Shown in pieces: positions 8,142 through 17,094 of a DNA stretch of 64,000 bases (the first letter of the stretch is position 1; every line of letters begins with the position of its first letter). The notes beneath the pieces are model-generated. The model was not told where the DNA came from and made no database searches. It was given only the letters and a program-made list of their open reading frames with translations. Position numbers and translations under genes: made by a program. This DNA is from Helicobacter sp. MIT 99-5507 (GTDB lineage Bacteria; Campylobacterota; Campylobacteria; Campylobacterales; Helicobacteraceae), in the NCBI RefSeq assembly GCF_003364295.1, contig NZ_NXLO01000003.1:186001-250000 (forward strand). The letters are read 5' to 3'.

Positions 8142-8168
8142 TATACAAAAATATTTATGGAGGGCTAC

Positions 8169-9041
8169 ATGAAAAAACAAATAACAATGCGACCAGAGGA
8201 TAATAAAGAAAATGTATATAAAGATCGTAATCATAAAATGGTTTTTAAAAGAAAATTTTATGAGCAAGAATTATACAAACTCGAAATTGAACTTTTAAAA
8301 TTGCAAAAATGGGTGATAACAAATAATAAAAGAATTCTAATAATAATGGAAGGTAGAGATGGTGCAGGAAAAGGTGGAACTATAAAAGCGCTTACAGAGA
8401 AATTAAACCCTAGAGGATTTAGAATTGTTGCATTACAAAAGCCAACAGATTCTGAAAAAAAAGATTGGTATTTTAAAAGATATATTTCAGAGCTTCCAAA
8501 GCCCGGAGAAATCGTGTTATTTGATAGAAGTTGGTATAATCGTGCTGGGGTGGAGAGAGTGATGGGATTTTGCACGCAAGAAGAATATAAAGAATTTATA
8601 TATCAAGTATTAAATCTTGAGCAAATGCTAATTACAAGTGGATTGCATATATTTAAATATTTTTTAAATGTATCGCGAAATGAGCAAAAAAGAAGGATTG
8701 AAAGACGAAAAACAGACCCACTTAGAATGTGGAAGCTAAGCTCTATTGATAACAAATCATTAAATCTATGGGATGAATATACAGATGCTTTTCAAAAAAT
8801 GTTTTCACGTACACACAATGCAGAATCCCCATGGATTATGGTAGATTCTACAGATAAAAAAAGAGCAAGAATAAATATCGCTAGAGATTTATTATCAAAA
8901 ATAGATTATGATGGCAAAGACCAAAGCAAAGTATGCCTTCTTGCAGACCCAAACATAGTAAGCCAATATTCTCAAGCAAATTTTATAAAAAATAATGATA
9001 AGAAAAAACAGGATTTAAAAAATAAAACTCAAAATAAATAA
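8169..9041 (+). CDS. ppk2: Polyphosphate kinase 2 (PPK2 class I type)
   Basis: The 290-residue enzyme transfers phosphate between polyphosphate and nucleoside phosphates. Walker A GRDGAGKG is at about residues 62-69, the lid/Walker B region VLFDRSWYNRAGVE at about 118-131, and the conserved NVSRNEQKRRIERR and KTDPLRMWKLS blocks follow. The start at 8169 is set by an excellent Shine-Dalgarno GGAGGG at 8159-8164; the in-frame ATG at 8157 overlaps that site and would be four codons longer. A single PPK2 domain is present. Whether it makes GTP or ATP cannot be told from sequence. The lysine-rich C-terminal tail is unremarkable low complexity. Confidence 0.92.
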   Translation: MKKQITMRPEDNKENVYKDRNHKMVFKRKFYEQELYKLEIELLKLQKWVITNNKRILIIMEGRDGAGKGGTIKALTEKLNPRGFRIVALQKPTDSEKKDWYFKRYISELPKPGEIVLFDRSWYNRAGVERVMGFCTQEEYKEFIYQVLNLEQMLITSGLHIFKYFLNVSRNEQKRRIERRKTDPLRMWKLSSIDNKSLNLWDEYTDAFQKMFSRTHNAESPWIMVDSTDKKRARINIARDLLSKIDYDGKDQSKVCLLADPNIVSQYSQANFIKNNDKKKQDLKNKTQNK

Positions 9042-9071
9042 AAAAGTAAGATTTATAGATTCTAATAATTT

Positions 9072-9086
9072 TTGCATATTATGCAA
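9072..9086. terminator. Weak hairpin between convergent ppk2 and recR
   Basis: TTGCAT-ATT-ATGCAA can form a 6-pair stem with a 3-base loop in the 70-base gap between convergent genes. There is a T-run on the 5' side, which would serve the recR transcript poorly, so this is only a possible terminator. Confidence 0.3.
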
Positions 9087-9111
9087 GATTCTTTAGAAAA
9101 AATAATAAAAT

Positions 9112-9681
9112 CTATATTTTAGTCCTAGATTCTAGTGCTCGAGATAAAGAGAGTTTATCGATATTATCCAAACCAACACCTGTTGGCACACCTTGTGCAA
9201 TTTTAGAAAATTTAAGATTCTCACCTTTTAAATACTCTTCTATATATAAAATCATAGCATCACTAGCAAGAGATGGACTAAAAGCAAATATAATCTCTTT
9301 GACATCATAAGACTTTATATTTGCAATAATATTTTTAAAATCTATGCTATCTAGTTCCTCTATGACTAGATAGAATCCATCAAATACATTTGCCTCTTCA
9401 ATTACTAATATATCTTTTGGATTTCCAACTATACACAATATCCCACGATAAAGACGACTTTCATCACTACAAATATGACAAAGACTGCTTTGACTGATGC
9501 CACCACAAATATCACATCTTTGGATATTATTCACAGCATCTTCTAAACAATGTGCTAGATTTAGTGCAAGAACTTTATTTTCTATTGCAAGCGTGTATGC
9601 AATCTTTAGAGCAGATTTTCTACCAATACTTGGGATCTGCTCTAATTGCTCTATTAATAATTCAAATTTATCTTTTTTCAT
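9112..9681 (-). CDS. recR: Recombination mediator RecR
   Basis: RecR helps load RecA at gaps, with RecO and sometimes RecF. The 189-residue protein shows the helix-hairpin-helix region (IPSIGRKSALKIAY, residues 16-29), a four-cysteine zinc finger (CDICGG...CHIC, about 56-71), and a Toprim domain (ILCIVGNPKDILVIEEANVFDG onwards). The Walker-like end VPTGVGLDNIDKLSLSRAL is also typical. It follows pflA by 25 bases on the same strand and may be read from the pfl transcript. Length is close to other campylobacterial RecR proteins. Confidence 0.95.
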   Translation of the reverse strand: MKKDKFELLIEQLEQIPSIGRKSALKIAYTLAIENKVLALNLAHCLEDAVNNIQRCDICGGISQSSLCHICSDESRLYRGILCIVGNPKDILVIEEANVFDGFYLVIEELDSIDFKNIIANIKSYDVKEIIFAFSPSLASDAMILYIEEYLKGENLKFSKIAQGVPTGVGLDNIDKLSLSRALESRTKI

Positions 9682-9706
9682 TGATAAATTGTAGCATAAA
9701 TAAAAA

Positions 9707-10468
9707 TTACAATGGAATATTGTATTGTCTTAATATATTTTGTGCCTCAATCATTTCATCATTTGTCGGCACTCTTGTATTTTCTAATTTATATTGAATC
9801 TGCAATTCTTTATATTTATAACTGCCTAATTGGTGAAATGGTATTAACTGAACTTTTTGAATACAAGAATATTTATTTAATAATTCCCCTAATTTATGTA
9901 TCTTATCTATGCTTAAAGTATATCCAGGAACACAAACATACCTTATCCATACACATTTATTGATGCTTTGTGCATATTCTAATGTCTTTAGTGTATTTTG
10001 ATTGCTATGCTCGGTTAAAACAATGCAGTCATTTTCATCAACTTCTTTTATATCAAGAAGCAACATATTTGCTTTATCTATGCACTTTTTTGAATACTTT
10101 AAATCAATAAAACCATTTGTATCAATAGCAGTGTGAAATCCTAGAATCTCAAGTGCTTCAAGCAATGAATATAAAAATTCATGTTGAAACAAAGGCTCTC
10201 CACCTGATATGGTTACACCACCATTTTTGTAGAATTTCTTGTAGGCAAGTATATTTTTTAATATATTTTTTGCACTTATTTCTGTGCCACCTTGTGGATT
10301 CCAAGAATCTGGATTATGGCAATAAAGACATCTTAAATAACAACCTTGTAAAAATAATACAAATCTTATCCCAGGTCCATCAACTGCACCAAAAGTCTCA
10401 ATTGAATGAACCCTGCCTTTTATTTTTTTATAATTATTTAGTATCTCTTCTTTATTTATTTTTGACAT
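9707..10468 (-). CDS. pflA: Pyruvate formate-lyase activating enzyme (radical SAM)
   Basis: PflA uses S-adenosylmethionine and a 4Fe-4S cluster to install the glycyl radical on PflB. The 253-residue protein has the activase motif C-x3-C-x2-C in GCYLRCLYCHNPDSW (about residues 42-56), preceded by GPGIRFVLFLQG, and the SAM-binding GGVTISGGEPLFQ block. It lies 13 bases after pflB on the same strand and closes the pair. Length fits E. coli PflA (246). The adjacent substrate gene makes the assignment firm. Confidence 0.95.
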   Translation of the reverse strand: MSKINKEEILNNYKKIKGRVHSIETFGAVDGPGIRFVLFLQGCYLRCLYCHNPDSWNPQGGTEISAKNILKNILAYKKFYKNGGVTISGGEPLFQHEFLYSLLEALEILGFHTAIDTNGFIDLKYSKKCIDKANMLLLDIKEVDENDCIVLTEHSNQNTLKTLEYAQSINKCVWIRYVCVPGYTLSIDKIHKLGELLNKYSCIQKVQLIPFHQLGSYKYKELQIQYKLENTRVPTNDEMIEAQNILRQYNIPL

Positions 10469-10481
10469 TTAAACCTAAATT

Positions 10482-12719
10482 CTACATTCTTTGATGAAAC
10501 GTTCGAGATATAACATCTTCTTGCTGCTCTCTTGTTAATTTAATAAAATTAACAGCATACCCACTTACACGAATAGTAAGCTGTGGATATTTTTCTGGAT
10601 AAATCATCGCATCTTTTAATACATCTTTTTGCAATACATTTACATTTAGATGATATCCACCATCACTAAAATATCCATCCATTAGCTGGACTAGATTCTG
10701 CCTTTGAGATTTATCATCACTGCCTATTGCACTTGGGATAATAGAAAATGTATTTGAGATTCCATCTTGAGAATATTTAAATGGTATCTTTGCAACAGAG
10801 CAAAAACTAGCTACACAACCACTGCTATCTCTTCCATGCATAGGATTAGCCCCCGGAGCAAATGGCTCTCCAGCTTTTCTACCATCAGGTGTAGTTCCTG
10901 TTTTCTTTCCATATACAACATTTGAAGTGATAGTTAAGACACTCATTGTAGAAATAGAATCTCTATATGTATCGTGCAATGCTAATCTTTGAGAAAAGAT
11001 CTTTACTATATCAACTGCAATTTCATCAACTCTATCATCATTATTTCCATATTTTGGATAATCACCTTCAATATCAAAATCAACAATCAATCCATCTTTA
11101 TTTCTAATTGGTTTTACTTTTGCATATTTGATGGCTGATAGAGAATCTGCTATTACAGATAAACCTGCTATACCGCCTGCCATAGTTCGAGTTATATTTT
11201 CATCATGCAATGCCATTTGTATTCTCTCATAGCAATATTTATCATGCATATAGTGAATTACATTTAGAGTATTTATATACAATCTTGCAAGCCAATCAAA
11301 AATAATATCAAGTTTTGATCTTACTTCATCATAATCTAGATATTCACCTTGTGTAGGTGCGATATTTGGTCCAACTTGAAGCCCTAATTTTTCATCTTTA
11401 CCTTCATTTATTGCATATAATAATGCTTTTGCTAGATTACATCTAGCACCAAAAAACTGCATTTGTTTGCCAAGTCTCATTGGAGATACACAACATGCTA
11501 TACCATAATCATCTCCAAATTCCTCAAGCATAATTTCATCACTTTCATATTGTATTGATGATGTTTGTATGCTAATTTCTGCACAAAATTCTTTAAAGTT
11601 ATTAGGCAAGCGGTGATTCCAAAGTATTGTCATATTTGGCTCTGGAGCTGGTCCTAGATTTCTTAAAGTATGTAAAAATCTAAATGACATTTTTGTAACT
11701 AAATGCCTACCATCTAAGCACATACCACCGATACATTCAGTCACCCATGTAGGATCACCAGAGAAAAGCTCGTCATATTCTGGAGTTCTAAGGAATCTAA
11801 TCATTCTAAGTTTCATTACAAAATGATCAACCATTTCTTGAATCTCTTCCTCACTATATTTTCCACTCTCTAAATCTCTTTGAGCATAAATATCTAAAAA
11901 TGTAGAGATTCTACCAATACTCATTGCCGCACCATTTTGCTCTTTTGTAGCAGCAAGATAAGCAAAATAAAGCCATTGTATCGCTTCTTTTACATCAGTC
12001 GCAGGCTGTGATATATCAAATCCATAAGATTTAGCCATCACTTTCAATTCATTTAAAGATCGAATTTGCTCTGATATTTCTTCTCTTGCTCTAATGGTAT
12101 CAGAATCCATTACATCTGGAACCATTTTCTTCTTTGCCTTGATTTTTTCCTCTATTAGTTTATCGACACCATATAAAGGAACGCGTCTATAATCTCCTAT
12201 GATTCTACCTCTTCCATAGGCATCTGGAAGTCCTGTAATAATTGCTGCTTTTCTTGCTAAAAGCATTTCATCAGTGTAGGCATCAAAAACACCATCATTA
12301 TGGGTTTTGCGATATTTAAATACATTTGCTACATTTGGGTCTTCTTTTTTGCCATAAGCATCTAGTGAGCTTAATACCATTCTATATCCACCAAATGGCA
12401 TTATTGAACGTTTTAGTGGTTCATCTGTTTGAACACCAACTATAGATTCTAAATCTTTATCTATATATCCTGGTTTATGTGATGTGATAGTAGAAATAAT
12501 ATCTGTGCTTACATCATATACACCGCCTCTTTGACGCTCTATTTTCATCAAATCACAGACTTTTTCCCATAGTTTAATAGTTTTTTTAGTAGGAGATACT
12601 AAAAAACTACTATCGCCATCATAAGGAGTGTAATTTTTTACAATAAAGTCTCTTACATTTATTTCGTCTTCCCATAAGCCACTTTCAAAATAGCTATAAA
12701 ATTTACCTGCATTACTCAT
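10482..12719 (-). CDS. pflB: Pyruvate formate-lyase (formate C-acetyltransferase)
   Basis: PflB cleaves pyruvate with coenzyme A to acetyl-CoA and formate under low oxygen. The 745-residue protein keeps both active-site features: the adjacent cysteine pair in [18 protein letters not shown], and the glycyl-radical loop RVSGYAVNF with Gly720 near the C-terminus. The overall length and order agree with E. coli PflB (760), so this is the true pyruvate enzyme rather than a glycerol or choline lyase. It leads the pflB-pflA pair. Upstream is a perfect FNR-type box at class II distance from a -10, which predicts anaerobic control. Pyruvate formate-lyase is not a core enzyme of Helicobacter, so gene gain is possible. 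Confidence 0.95.
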   Translation of the reverse strand: MSNAGKFYSYFESGLWEDEINVRDFIVKNYTPYDGDSSFLVSPTKKTIKLWEKVCDLMKIERQRGGVYDVSTDIISTITSHKPGYIDKDLESIVGVQTDEPLKRSIMPFGGYRMVLSSLDAYGKKEDPNVANVFKYRKTHNDGVFDAYTDEMLLARKAAIITGLPDAYGRGRIIGDYRRVPLYGVDKLIEEKIKAKKKMVPDVMDSDTIRAREEISEQIRSLNELKVMAKSYGFDISQPATDVKEAIQWLYFAYLAATKEQNGAAMSIGRISTFLDIYAQRDLESGKYSEEEIQEMVDHFVMKLRMIRFLRTPEYDELFSGDPTWVTECIGGMCLDGRHLVTKMSFRFLHTLRNLGPAPEPNMTILWNHRLPNNFKEFCAEISIQTSSIQYESDEIMLEEFGDDYGIACCVSPMRLGKQMQFFGARCNLAKALLYAINEGKDEKLGLQVGPNIAPTQGEYLDYDEVRSKLDIIFDWLARLYINTLNVIHYMHDKYCYERIQMALHDENITRTMAGGIAGLSVIADSLSAIKYAKVKPIRNKDGLIVDFDIEGDYPKYGNNDDRVDEIAVDIVKIFSQRLALHDTYRDSISTMSVLTITSNVVYGKKTGTTPDGRKAGEPFAPGANPMHGRDSSGCVASFCSVAKIPFKYSQDGISNTFSIIPSAIGSDDKSQRQNLVQLMDGYFSDGGYHLNVNVLQKDVLKDAMIYPEKYPQLTIRVSGYAVNFIKLTREQQEDVISRTFHQRM

Positions 12720-12771
12720 CGTAAAATCCTTATAATATGTAATAGCAAAGTTATTAAAAACTTACGTTTTC

Positions 12772-12777
12772 ATTGTA
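12772..12777 (-). promoter_or_regulatory. -10 box of the pflB promoter
   Basis: TACAAT on the minus strand lies 22 bases downstream of the FNR-type box at 12800-12813. This places the box centre 32 bases from the hexamer centre, as in class II FNR promoters (box at -41.5). Transcription would start near 12765. A CTTAC/GTAAG inverted repeat (12761-12765 with 12775-12779) overlaps it. Confidence 0.6.
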
Positions 12778-12799
12778 AGGAAACTATGTATATATAGGT

Positions 12800-12813
12800 T
12801 TGATAAAAATCAA
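12800..12813. promoter_or_regulatory. Perfect FNR/CRP-family operator upstream of pflB
   Basis: The sequence TTGAT-AAAA-ATCAA matches the FNR consensus TTGAT-N4-ATCAA at every defined base. It is intergenic, between the pflB start and the end of the glutathionylspermidine-synthase-like gene, and is 81 bases before the pflB ATG. A regulator of the Crp/Fnr family elsewhere in the genome is predicted; none is in this window. Confidence 0.65.
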
Positions 12814-12828
12814 AATTTATTAAATAAA

Positions 12829-13995
12829 TTATTTAATCATATGTGATACAAATTTTGCATAATTATCCATTATATCACCACCTTTGCGAAATCCTAATCC
12901 GCAACTTTCATATGCAAAAAATACATTTGGTTGATAATATATGCCATTATGTGAATTTAATTCATAAAATTCTTGATATACGCTTTTATAGTTGCCATAT
13001 TCACCGCCTCTTTGCTCCAAGATTCTATTAGAATCTAAAATATCAATATTTGCACCTTCTCTACCAAATGAAACTTTTTTAACTTGCTTTTTATTTAGTG
13101 GTTCAAACGAACTCTCAAGCAATAATGGATGATTTGGAAATAAATCCCATAGAATCTTTAACATTCTTTTACTTTGAAATAAAAGAGTATAAGCTGGATT
13201 TAAAAATATAGTATTTTTATTTTTTATCATATTATTGATGATTAATGCCAATTCTGGCTCATCTATACTAATAATCTCCCAAGGCAATAATTTAAATAAA
13301 AATTCATATTTAGCACCATCAAATGAAACACCATCTAGCTCATTAAAATTCACTTCATCAATATAGCAAAACTCACTTACAAAACCTGCTTCTCTTGCAC
13401 ACTGCATCAAGAATCTTGTAGTTCTTTCTTCCTCAATATTTCCTCTAATACTAGAAAATAAAACTCCCCAATCCTCATATAATTCATCAAATCTACTTAC
13501 ATCATCCCCAAGAGTAATCATTCGCTTAAAATTATCTCTAATTGCATCAAATATATTATTAAATTGTTTTTCTTCATTTAATCCATTGTGTTTTAATAAT
13601 GCCCATTGAATAAGTGCGCTCTCATATAGCAATGTAGGCGTATCGGCATTAAATTCTAATAATTTTATTTGCTTTCCATCAAGTCCGCCTGCAAAATCAA
13701 ATCTACCATAAATATGCCAATGCACTTCATTTTCCCAGCTTTGTTTTATAGTATCAATCAAGGTTGTAGGAATATCTAATTCAAAAAATAAATTATTTTT
13801 TATCACATATTCACCAGCTTCAATAAACATATCATAAAGCTCATTTCCAGCATCATAAAATGCTTCTGCTTCATCTTGTGTGATTTCTATCACTTCATTT
13901 GATATATAATTAGTTTTATCTAAATCTGTATGCCAATCTAGCCCAATTTCTTCTAGAATCTCATTTGTTAGAGGTTTTACTTCTATAATATCCAT
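12829..13995 (-). CDS. Glutathionylspermidine-synthase-family ATP-grasp enzyme
   Basis: The 388-residue protein belongs to the family with the glutathionylspermidine synthase pre-ATP-grasp and ATP-grasp domains (YgiC/YjfC-like). Seen in the sequence are GRFDFAGG followed by LLEFNADTPTLLYE (about residues 104-125), the typical family core, and the C-terminal REGANI and FFAYESCGLGFRKGG blocks. These enzymes form amide bonds with an acid substrate; the true substrate of the stand-alone bacterial type is not known, and the amidase half of E. coli GspA is absent here. It abuts kdsB (its ATG directly follows the kdsB stop), so the two are probably cotranscribed. Confidence 0.8.
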   Translation of the reverse strand: MDIIEVKPLTNEILEEIGLDWHTDLDKTNYISNEVIEITQDEAEAFYDAGNELYDMFIEAGEYVIKNNLFFELDIPTTLIDTIKQSWENEVHWHIYGRFDFAGGLDGKQIKLLEFNADTPTLLYESALIQWALLKHNGLNEEKQFNNIFDAIRDNFKRMITLGDDVSRFDELYEDWGVLFSSIRGNIEEERTTRFLMQCAREAGFVSEFCYIDEVNFNELDGVSFDGAKYEFLFKLLPWEIISIDEPELALIINNMIKNKNTIFLNPAYTLLFQSKRMLKILWDLFPNHPLLLESSFEPLNKKQVKKVSFGREGANIDILDSNRILEQRGGEYGNYKSVYQEFYELNSHNGIYYQPNVFFAYESCGLGFRKGGDIMDNYAKFVSHMIK

Positions 13996-14718
13996 TTATT
14001 TATCTCCTATCAATTTTAATGCATTTTCATAATCACTTTTTGTATCAATTCCTATAGAATTTGTCTCAACCTTTATCATTAATATTTTTTTACTATACCA
14101 AAGCGCCCTAAGCTGTTCTAATTTTTCTATATCTTCTATCTGCGATTTAGAAAAATTACAAAATTCAATCAGACTTTTAGCGCTAAATGCGTAGATTCCA
14201 ATGTGTCCAAAATATGTAGATTCTACATTGTCTCTATTGTATGGGATCTTGCTTCTTGAAAAATACAATGCAAAGCTATTGCTATCAAGGACGACTTTAA
14301 CAATATTTGGATCATCTGCACTAGCAGAATCTATTTGTTTATAACAACTCGCCATGAAAGCAAATTTATTACTTATTGCATTTTTCATTGATTGTTTTAG
14401 ATTTTCTATAATATTAGATTCTATAAATGGCTCATCACCTTGCAAATTAATCACTACTTCATCATCATCTAATTTCATTTTTTTTGCGACTTCAGCACAT
14501 CTATCTGTCCCGCTTGTATGCTCTTTTGATGTCAAAATGCAATCTATATTATATTTTTTACAAACATCTAATATCTCTTCACTATCACAAGCTACAATAG
14601 TAGAATCTATTTCTTTTGCAATATTTGCAGTGCGAACGATGATAGGGATTCCACCAAGTGGTAATAAAAGTTTATTTGGCAATCTTGTTGAATGAAGCCT
14701 TGCAGGAATGATTATCAT
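13996..14718 (-). CDS. kdsB: 3-deoxy-manno-octulosonate cytidylyltransferase
   Basis: KdsB activates KDO as CMP-KDO for lipopolysaccharide inner core synthesis in the cytoplasm. The 240-residue protein has the cytidylyltransferase N-terminus IIPARLHSTRLPNKLLLPLGG, the HTSGTDRCAEV block near residue 72, VINLQGDEPFI near 94, and the late EQLRALW motif. Length matches E. coli KdsB (248). It overlaps nothing but is directly followed by the ATP-grasp gene and preceded by the MsrQ-like gene 12 bases upstream, so the three form one transcription unit. Confidence 0.95.
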   Translation of the reverse strand: MIIIPARLHSTRLPNKLLLPLGGIPIIVRTANIAKEIDSTIVACDSEEILDVCKKYNIDCILTSKEHTSGTDRCAEVAKKMKLDDDEVVINLQGDEPFIESNIIENLKQSMKNAISNKFAFMASCYKQIDSASADDPNIVKVVLDSNSFALYFSRSKIPYNRDNVESTYFGHIGIYAFSAKSLIEFCNFSKSQIEDIEKLEQLRALWYSKKILMIKVETNSIGIDTKSDYENALKLIGDK

Positions 14719-14729
14719 TTATATTTCCT

Positions 14730-15266
14730 TTAAGCATTTTTGTAGATTTTCATACACAATAAAATAAATAAAATACCAAATACAATAAGTGCATAAAGAG
14801 ATACTATTTTTGTTGAAAATAAATAATGAATAGCCCCAAGCAAACTAAATGGAAGAATTAAAGGTGAAATCTTAAAAAATATTTTTTTATAAAAAAAACT
14901 ACTAATAAACATAAAAAACATTAATGCAAATAATAAAAATCCAAGCAAAATATAACGTCTTTGAAGTATTTCATAAACAAGATTATTAGTGCTAAAGGCA
15001 TATAAAAGGATATGTAATAATGCAAACAAAAATGAGCTAATACCTATTTCTTTTTTATATTTACTAATGATAGATAATAATGGAATCTTGATAAAATATT
15101 TGGATAAGAGCATCAATACTAATAGCCAAATAGATATTCTCCCAAAAATATGTAGCACTTCTGTGCTAAATTCAACTCCAAAATAACCGATAAATACGCC
15201 AATTATTACAAGAACTAATGGAGATACAAAAAAAATAATATATGGAAACACTTTTTTATTAAACAT
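14730..15266 (-). CDS. Ferric-reductase-like haem membrane protein (MsrQ/YedZ-like)
   Basis: The 178-residue protein has about six hydrophobic helices and matches the MsrQ pattern: helices with HIFGRISIW, then YKKEIGISSFLFALLHILLYAF and RRYILLGFLLFAL, then SLLGAIHYL. The histidines are candidates for haem b ligands. MsrQ passes electrons to the periplasmic methionine sulfoxide reductase MsrP, but no msrP is next to it. I place the start at the ATG at 15266 because the longer TTG start at 15287 has no ribosome site. Function as MsrQ is inferred; a general ferric-reductase-like protein remains possible. Confidence 0.7.
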   Translation of the reverse strand: MFNKKVFPYIIFFVSPLVLVIIGVFIGYFGVEFSTEVLHIFGRISIWLLVLMLLSKYFIKIPLLSIISKYKKEIGISSFLFALLHILLYAFSTNNLVYEILQRRYILLGFLLFALMFFMFISSFFYKKIFFKISPLILPFSLLGAIHYLFSTKIVSLYALIVFGILFILLCMKIYKNA

Positions 15267-15356
15267 GACAAATATTAACCTAGACAAATATCAAATAATA
15301 TTATAATAAATATTTATATCATTAAAGCATAATATTAAATTTTATTTTAGCTAAGA

Positions 15357-15362
15357 TATAAT
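15357..15362 (+). promoter_or_regulatory. Likely -10 box of the CorC-type gene
   Basis: TATAAT after GCTAAGA lies 55 bases before the TTG start at 15418, in the divergent gap with the MsrQ-like gene. Confidence 0.5.
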
Positions 15363-15417
15363 GTCTATTTTATCAAATTTCATAAATGCTATTTTATAGC
15401 GCAAAGGATTTTTCACT

Positions 15418-16767
15418 TTGGATAGTTCGAGTTCGATTAGTCAGTTATTTATGGTTATCTCAGCAATAATCCTTGTTGGATTAAATGGATTTTTCGTATT
15501 ATCAGAATTCGCAATAGTAAAAGTAAGACGCTCAAAGTTAGAAGAGCTAGTAAAAAAAAATAAAACCAATGCAAAACTCGCATTAAAAATAACAAAAAAC
15601 CTTGATACATATTTAAGTGCTACACAACTTGGTATAACACTCTCATCACTAGCTTTAGGTTGGATTGGAGAGCCAGCTATTGCTAGACTCTTAGAAAGGC
15701 TGTTTGCTTCATTTTTTGTAAATAATCAAATATTGCTTCATTCTATTAGTTTTATCATTGCTTTTACAATTATTACATTGCTTCATGTAGTGTGTGGAGA
15801 ATTAATACCAAAATCAATAGCTATAGCAAAAGCAGAACAAGCTACACTATTTGTAGCAAGACCTTTATATATGTTTAGAATCTTATTTTTTCCATTAATT
15901 ACAATATTTGATTCATTAGCAGGTTTTTCTCTAAGGAGAATAGGAATTGAGCCGACAAAAGATAGCGAGCACGCACATTCTGATGAAGAGATAAAAATCA
16001 TTATTGGTGAGAGCCTAAAAGGTGGGTATTTGGATTCTATTGAAAGTGAGATTCTAAAAAATGCTGTTGATTTTAGCGATACAACCGCAAAAGAGATAAT
16101 GACTCCAAGAAAAGATATAGTATGTTTATTTGAAGATAATACATATGAAGAAAATATAGAAATAATAAAACAAACAAATCATACACGATATCCATACTGC
16201 AAAGAAGGAAAAGATAATATAATAGGTATGATACACATTCGTGATTTATTGCAAAATACACTGCAACAAACAGCACCAAAAGAAAACCTCTCAAGCATAG
16301 TAAGAGAGCTTATTATTGTCCCTGAAAATGCATCCATATCAAATATACTAACAAAAATGAATAAAAAGCAAATTCATACAGCATTGGTAGTTGATGAATA
16401 TGGTGGCACTGCAGGACTTCTTACTATGGAAGATATTATAGAAGAAATAATGGGTGATATAAGAGATGAACATGACAAAGAGATTGAAGGTATAGAAAAA
16501 ATTGATGAGAATAATTACACAATTGATGGAATGCTTGATATCGATAGCGTAGCTGAAAAATTAAATATACCAGAAGATGTAGAACAAGTAACAATTGGCG
16601 GATATGTATTTAACCTACTAGGAAAAGAACCTGTTGTAGGCGATAGCGTAGTAGATGAAAATTTTATCTTTGAAGTTTTAGAAGTTGATGGAATGAGGAT
16701 TAAAACGATAAAGGCAACTAAACTACAAGATAATAATAATAATACAGAAGATGAGGATAGCCAATAA
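15418..16767 (+). CDS. CNNM/CorC-family transporter (HlyC-type, DUF21-CBS-CorC_HlyC)
   Basis: The 449-residue protein has an N-terminal CNNM (DUF21) membrane domain with three or four helices (about residues 10-165), a CBS pair (about 210-345, with ARYPYCKEG-like TRYPYCKEGKDNIIGMIHIRD and LVVDEYGGTAGLLTMEDIIEEIMG), and a C-terminal CorC_HlyC transporter-associated domain. The family exports or controls Mg2+/Co2+; older annotations call it a hemolysin. The start is TTG at 15418, preceded by AAGGA at 15404-15408. It is monocistronic and convergent with rplS. Confidence 0.88.
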   Translation: MDSSSSISQLFMVISAIILVGLNGFFVLSEFAIVKVRRSKLEELVKKNKTNAKLALKITKNLDTYLSATQLGITLSSLALGWIGEPAIARLLERLFASFFVNNQILLHSISFIIAFTIITLLHVVCGELIPKSIAIAKAEQATLFVARPLYMFRILFFPLITIFDSLAGFSLRRIGIEPTKDSEHAHSDEEIKIIIGESLKGGYLDSIESEILKNAVDFSDTTAKEIMTPRKDIVCLFEDNTYEENIEIIKQTNHTRYPYCKEGKDNIIGMIHIRDLLQNTLQQTAPKENLSSIVRELIIVPENASISNILTKMNKKQIHTALVVDEYGGTAGLLTMEDIIEEIMGDIRDEHDKEIEGIEKIDENNYTIDGMLDIDSVAEKLNIPEDVEQVTIGGYVFNLLGKEPVVGDSVVDENFIFEVLEVDGMRIKTIKATKLQDNNNNTEDEDSQ

Positions 16768-16867
16768 ATCTAAAATAATATTAAAGATTCTAATAATTCA
16801 ATTATGGCAAGTTAGAAAAAAGTTTAAAATTCCCATCTTTAAGCATATTTAATATAGATAAAACAAA

Positions 16868-16914
16868 TAGCTACACTTAAAAAGGAAAAATTAAAAGAGG
16901 GTAGCTCCACTTAA
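16868..16914. repeat. Imperfect direct repeat TAGCTNCACTTAA, two copies
   Basis: Copies at 16868-16880 (TAGCTACACTTAA) and 16902-16914 (TAGCTCCACTTAA) are 34 bases apart, and GGAAA follows each after zero to three bases. The stretch 16768-17094 has no gene; besides this repeat and the hairpins nothing else was recognised. Confidence 0.55.
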
Positions 16915-16927
16915 GGAAACCTCTTTT
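16893..16927. terminator. Hairpin terminator candidate between corC-type gene and rplS
   Basis: AAAAGAGG (16893-16900) pairs with CCTCTTTT (16920-16927); a small inner TCC/GGA stem is possible in the 19-base loop. The A-rich 5' arm and T-rich 3' arm would let it work for both convergent transcripts. It contains one copy of a direct repeat, TAGCTNCACTTAA, seen also at 16868-16880. Confidence 0.5.
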
Positions 16928-17050
16928 CTCCTTATAGATTCTTTGTAATATTTAGGCTTATAATTATTGCCTTTGTGATATACAAACAAAAGATTAATAA
17001 TATTTTTTCTTATTTTCTAAAGTTATTAGATTATTATTTATTAGCAGGAT

Positions 17051-17081
17051 GGCAATCCATCGCATTAAAGCAAGAATTGCC
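17051..17081. other. Second inverted repeat downstream of rplS
   Basis: GGCAAT (17051-17056) and ATTGCC (17076-17081) can pair around a 19-base loop; an overlapping GATGG/CCATC stem is an alternative fold. It lies 14 bases after the rplS stop in the direction of rplS transcription. It lacks a clear T-run, so a terminator or a small RNA element are both possible. Confidence 0.3.
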
Positions 17082-17094
17082 TAAATTTGATAAA

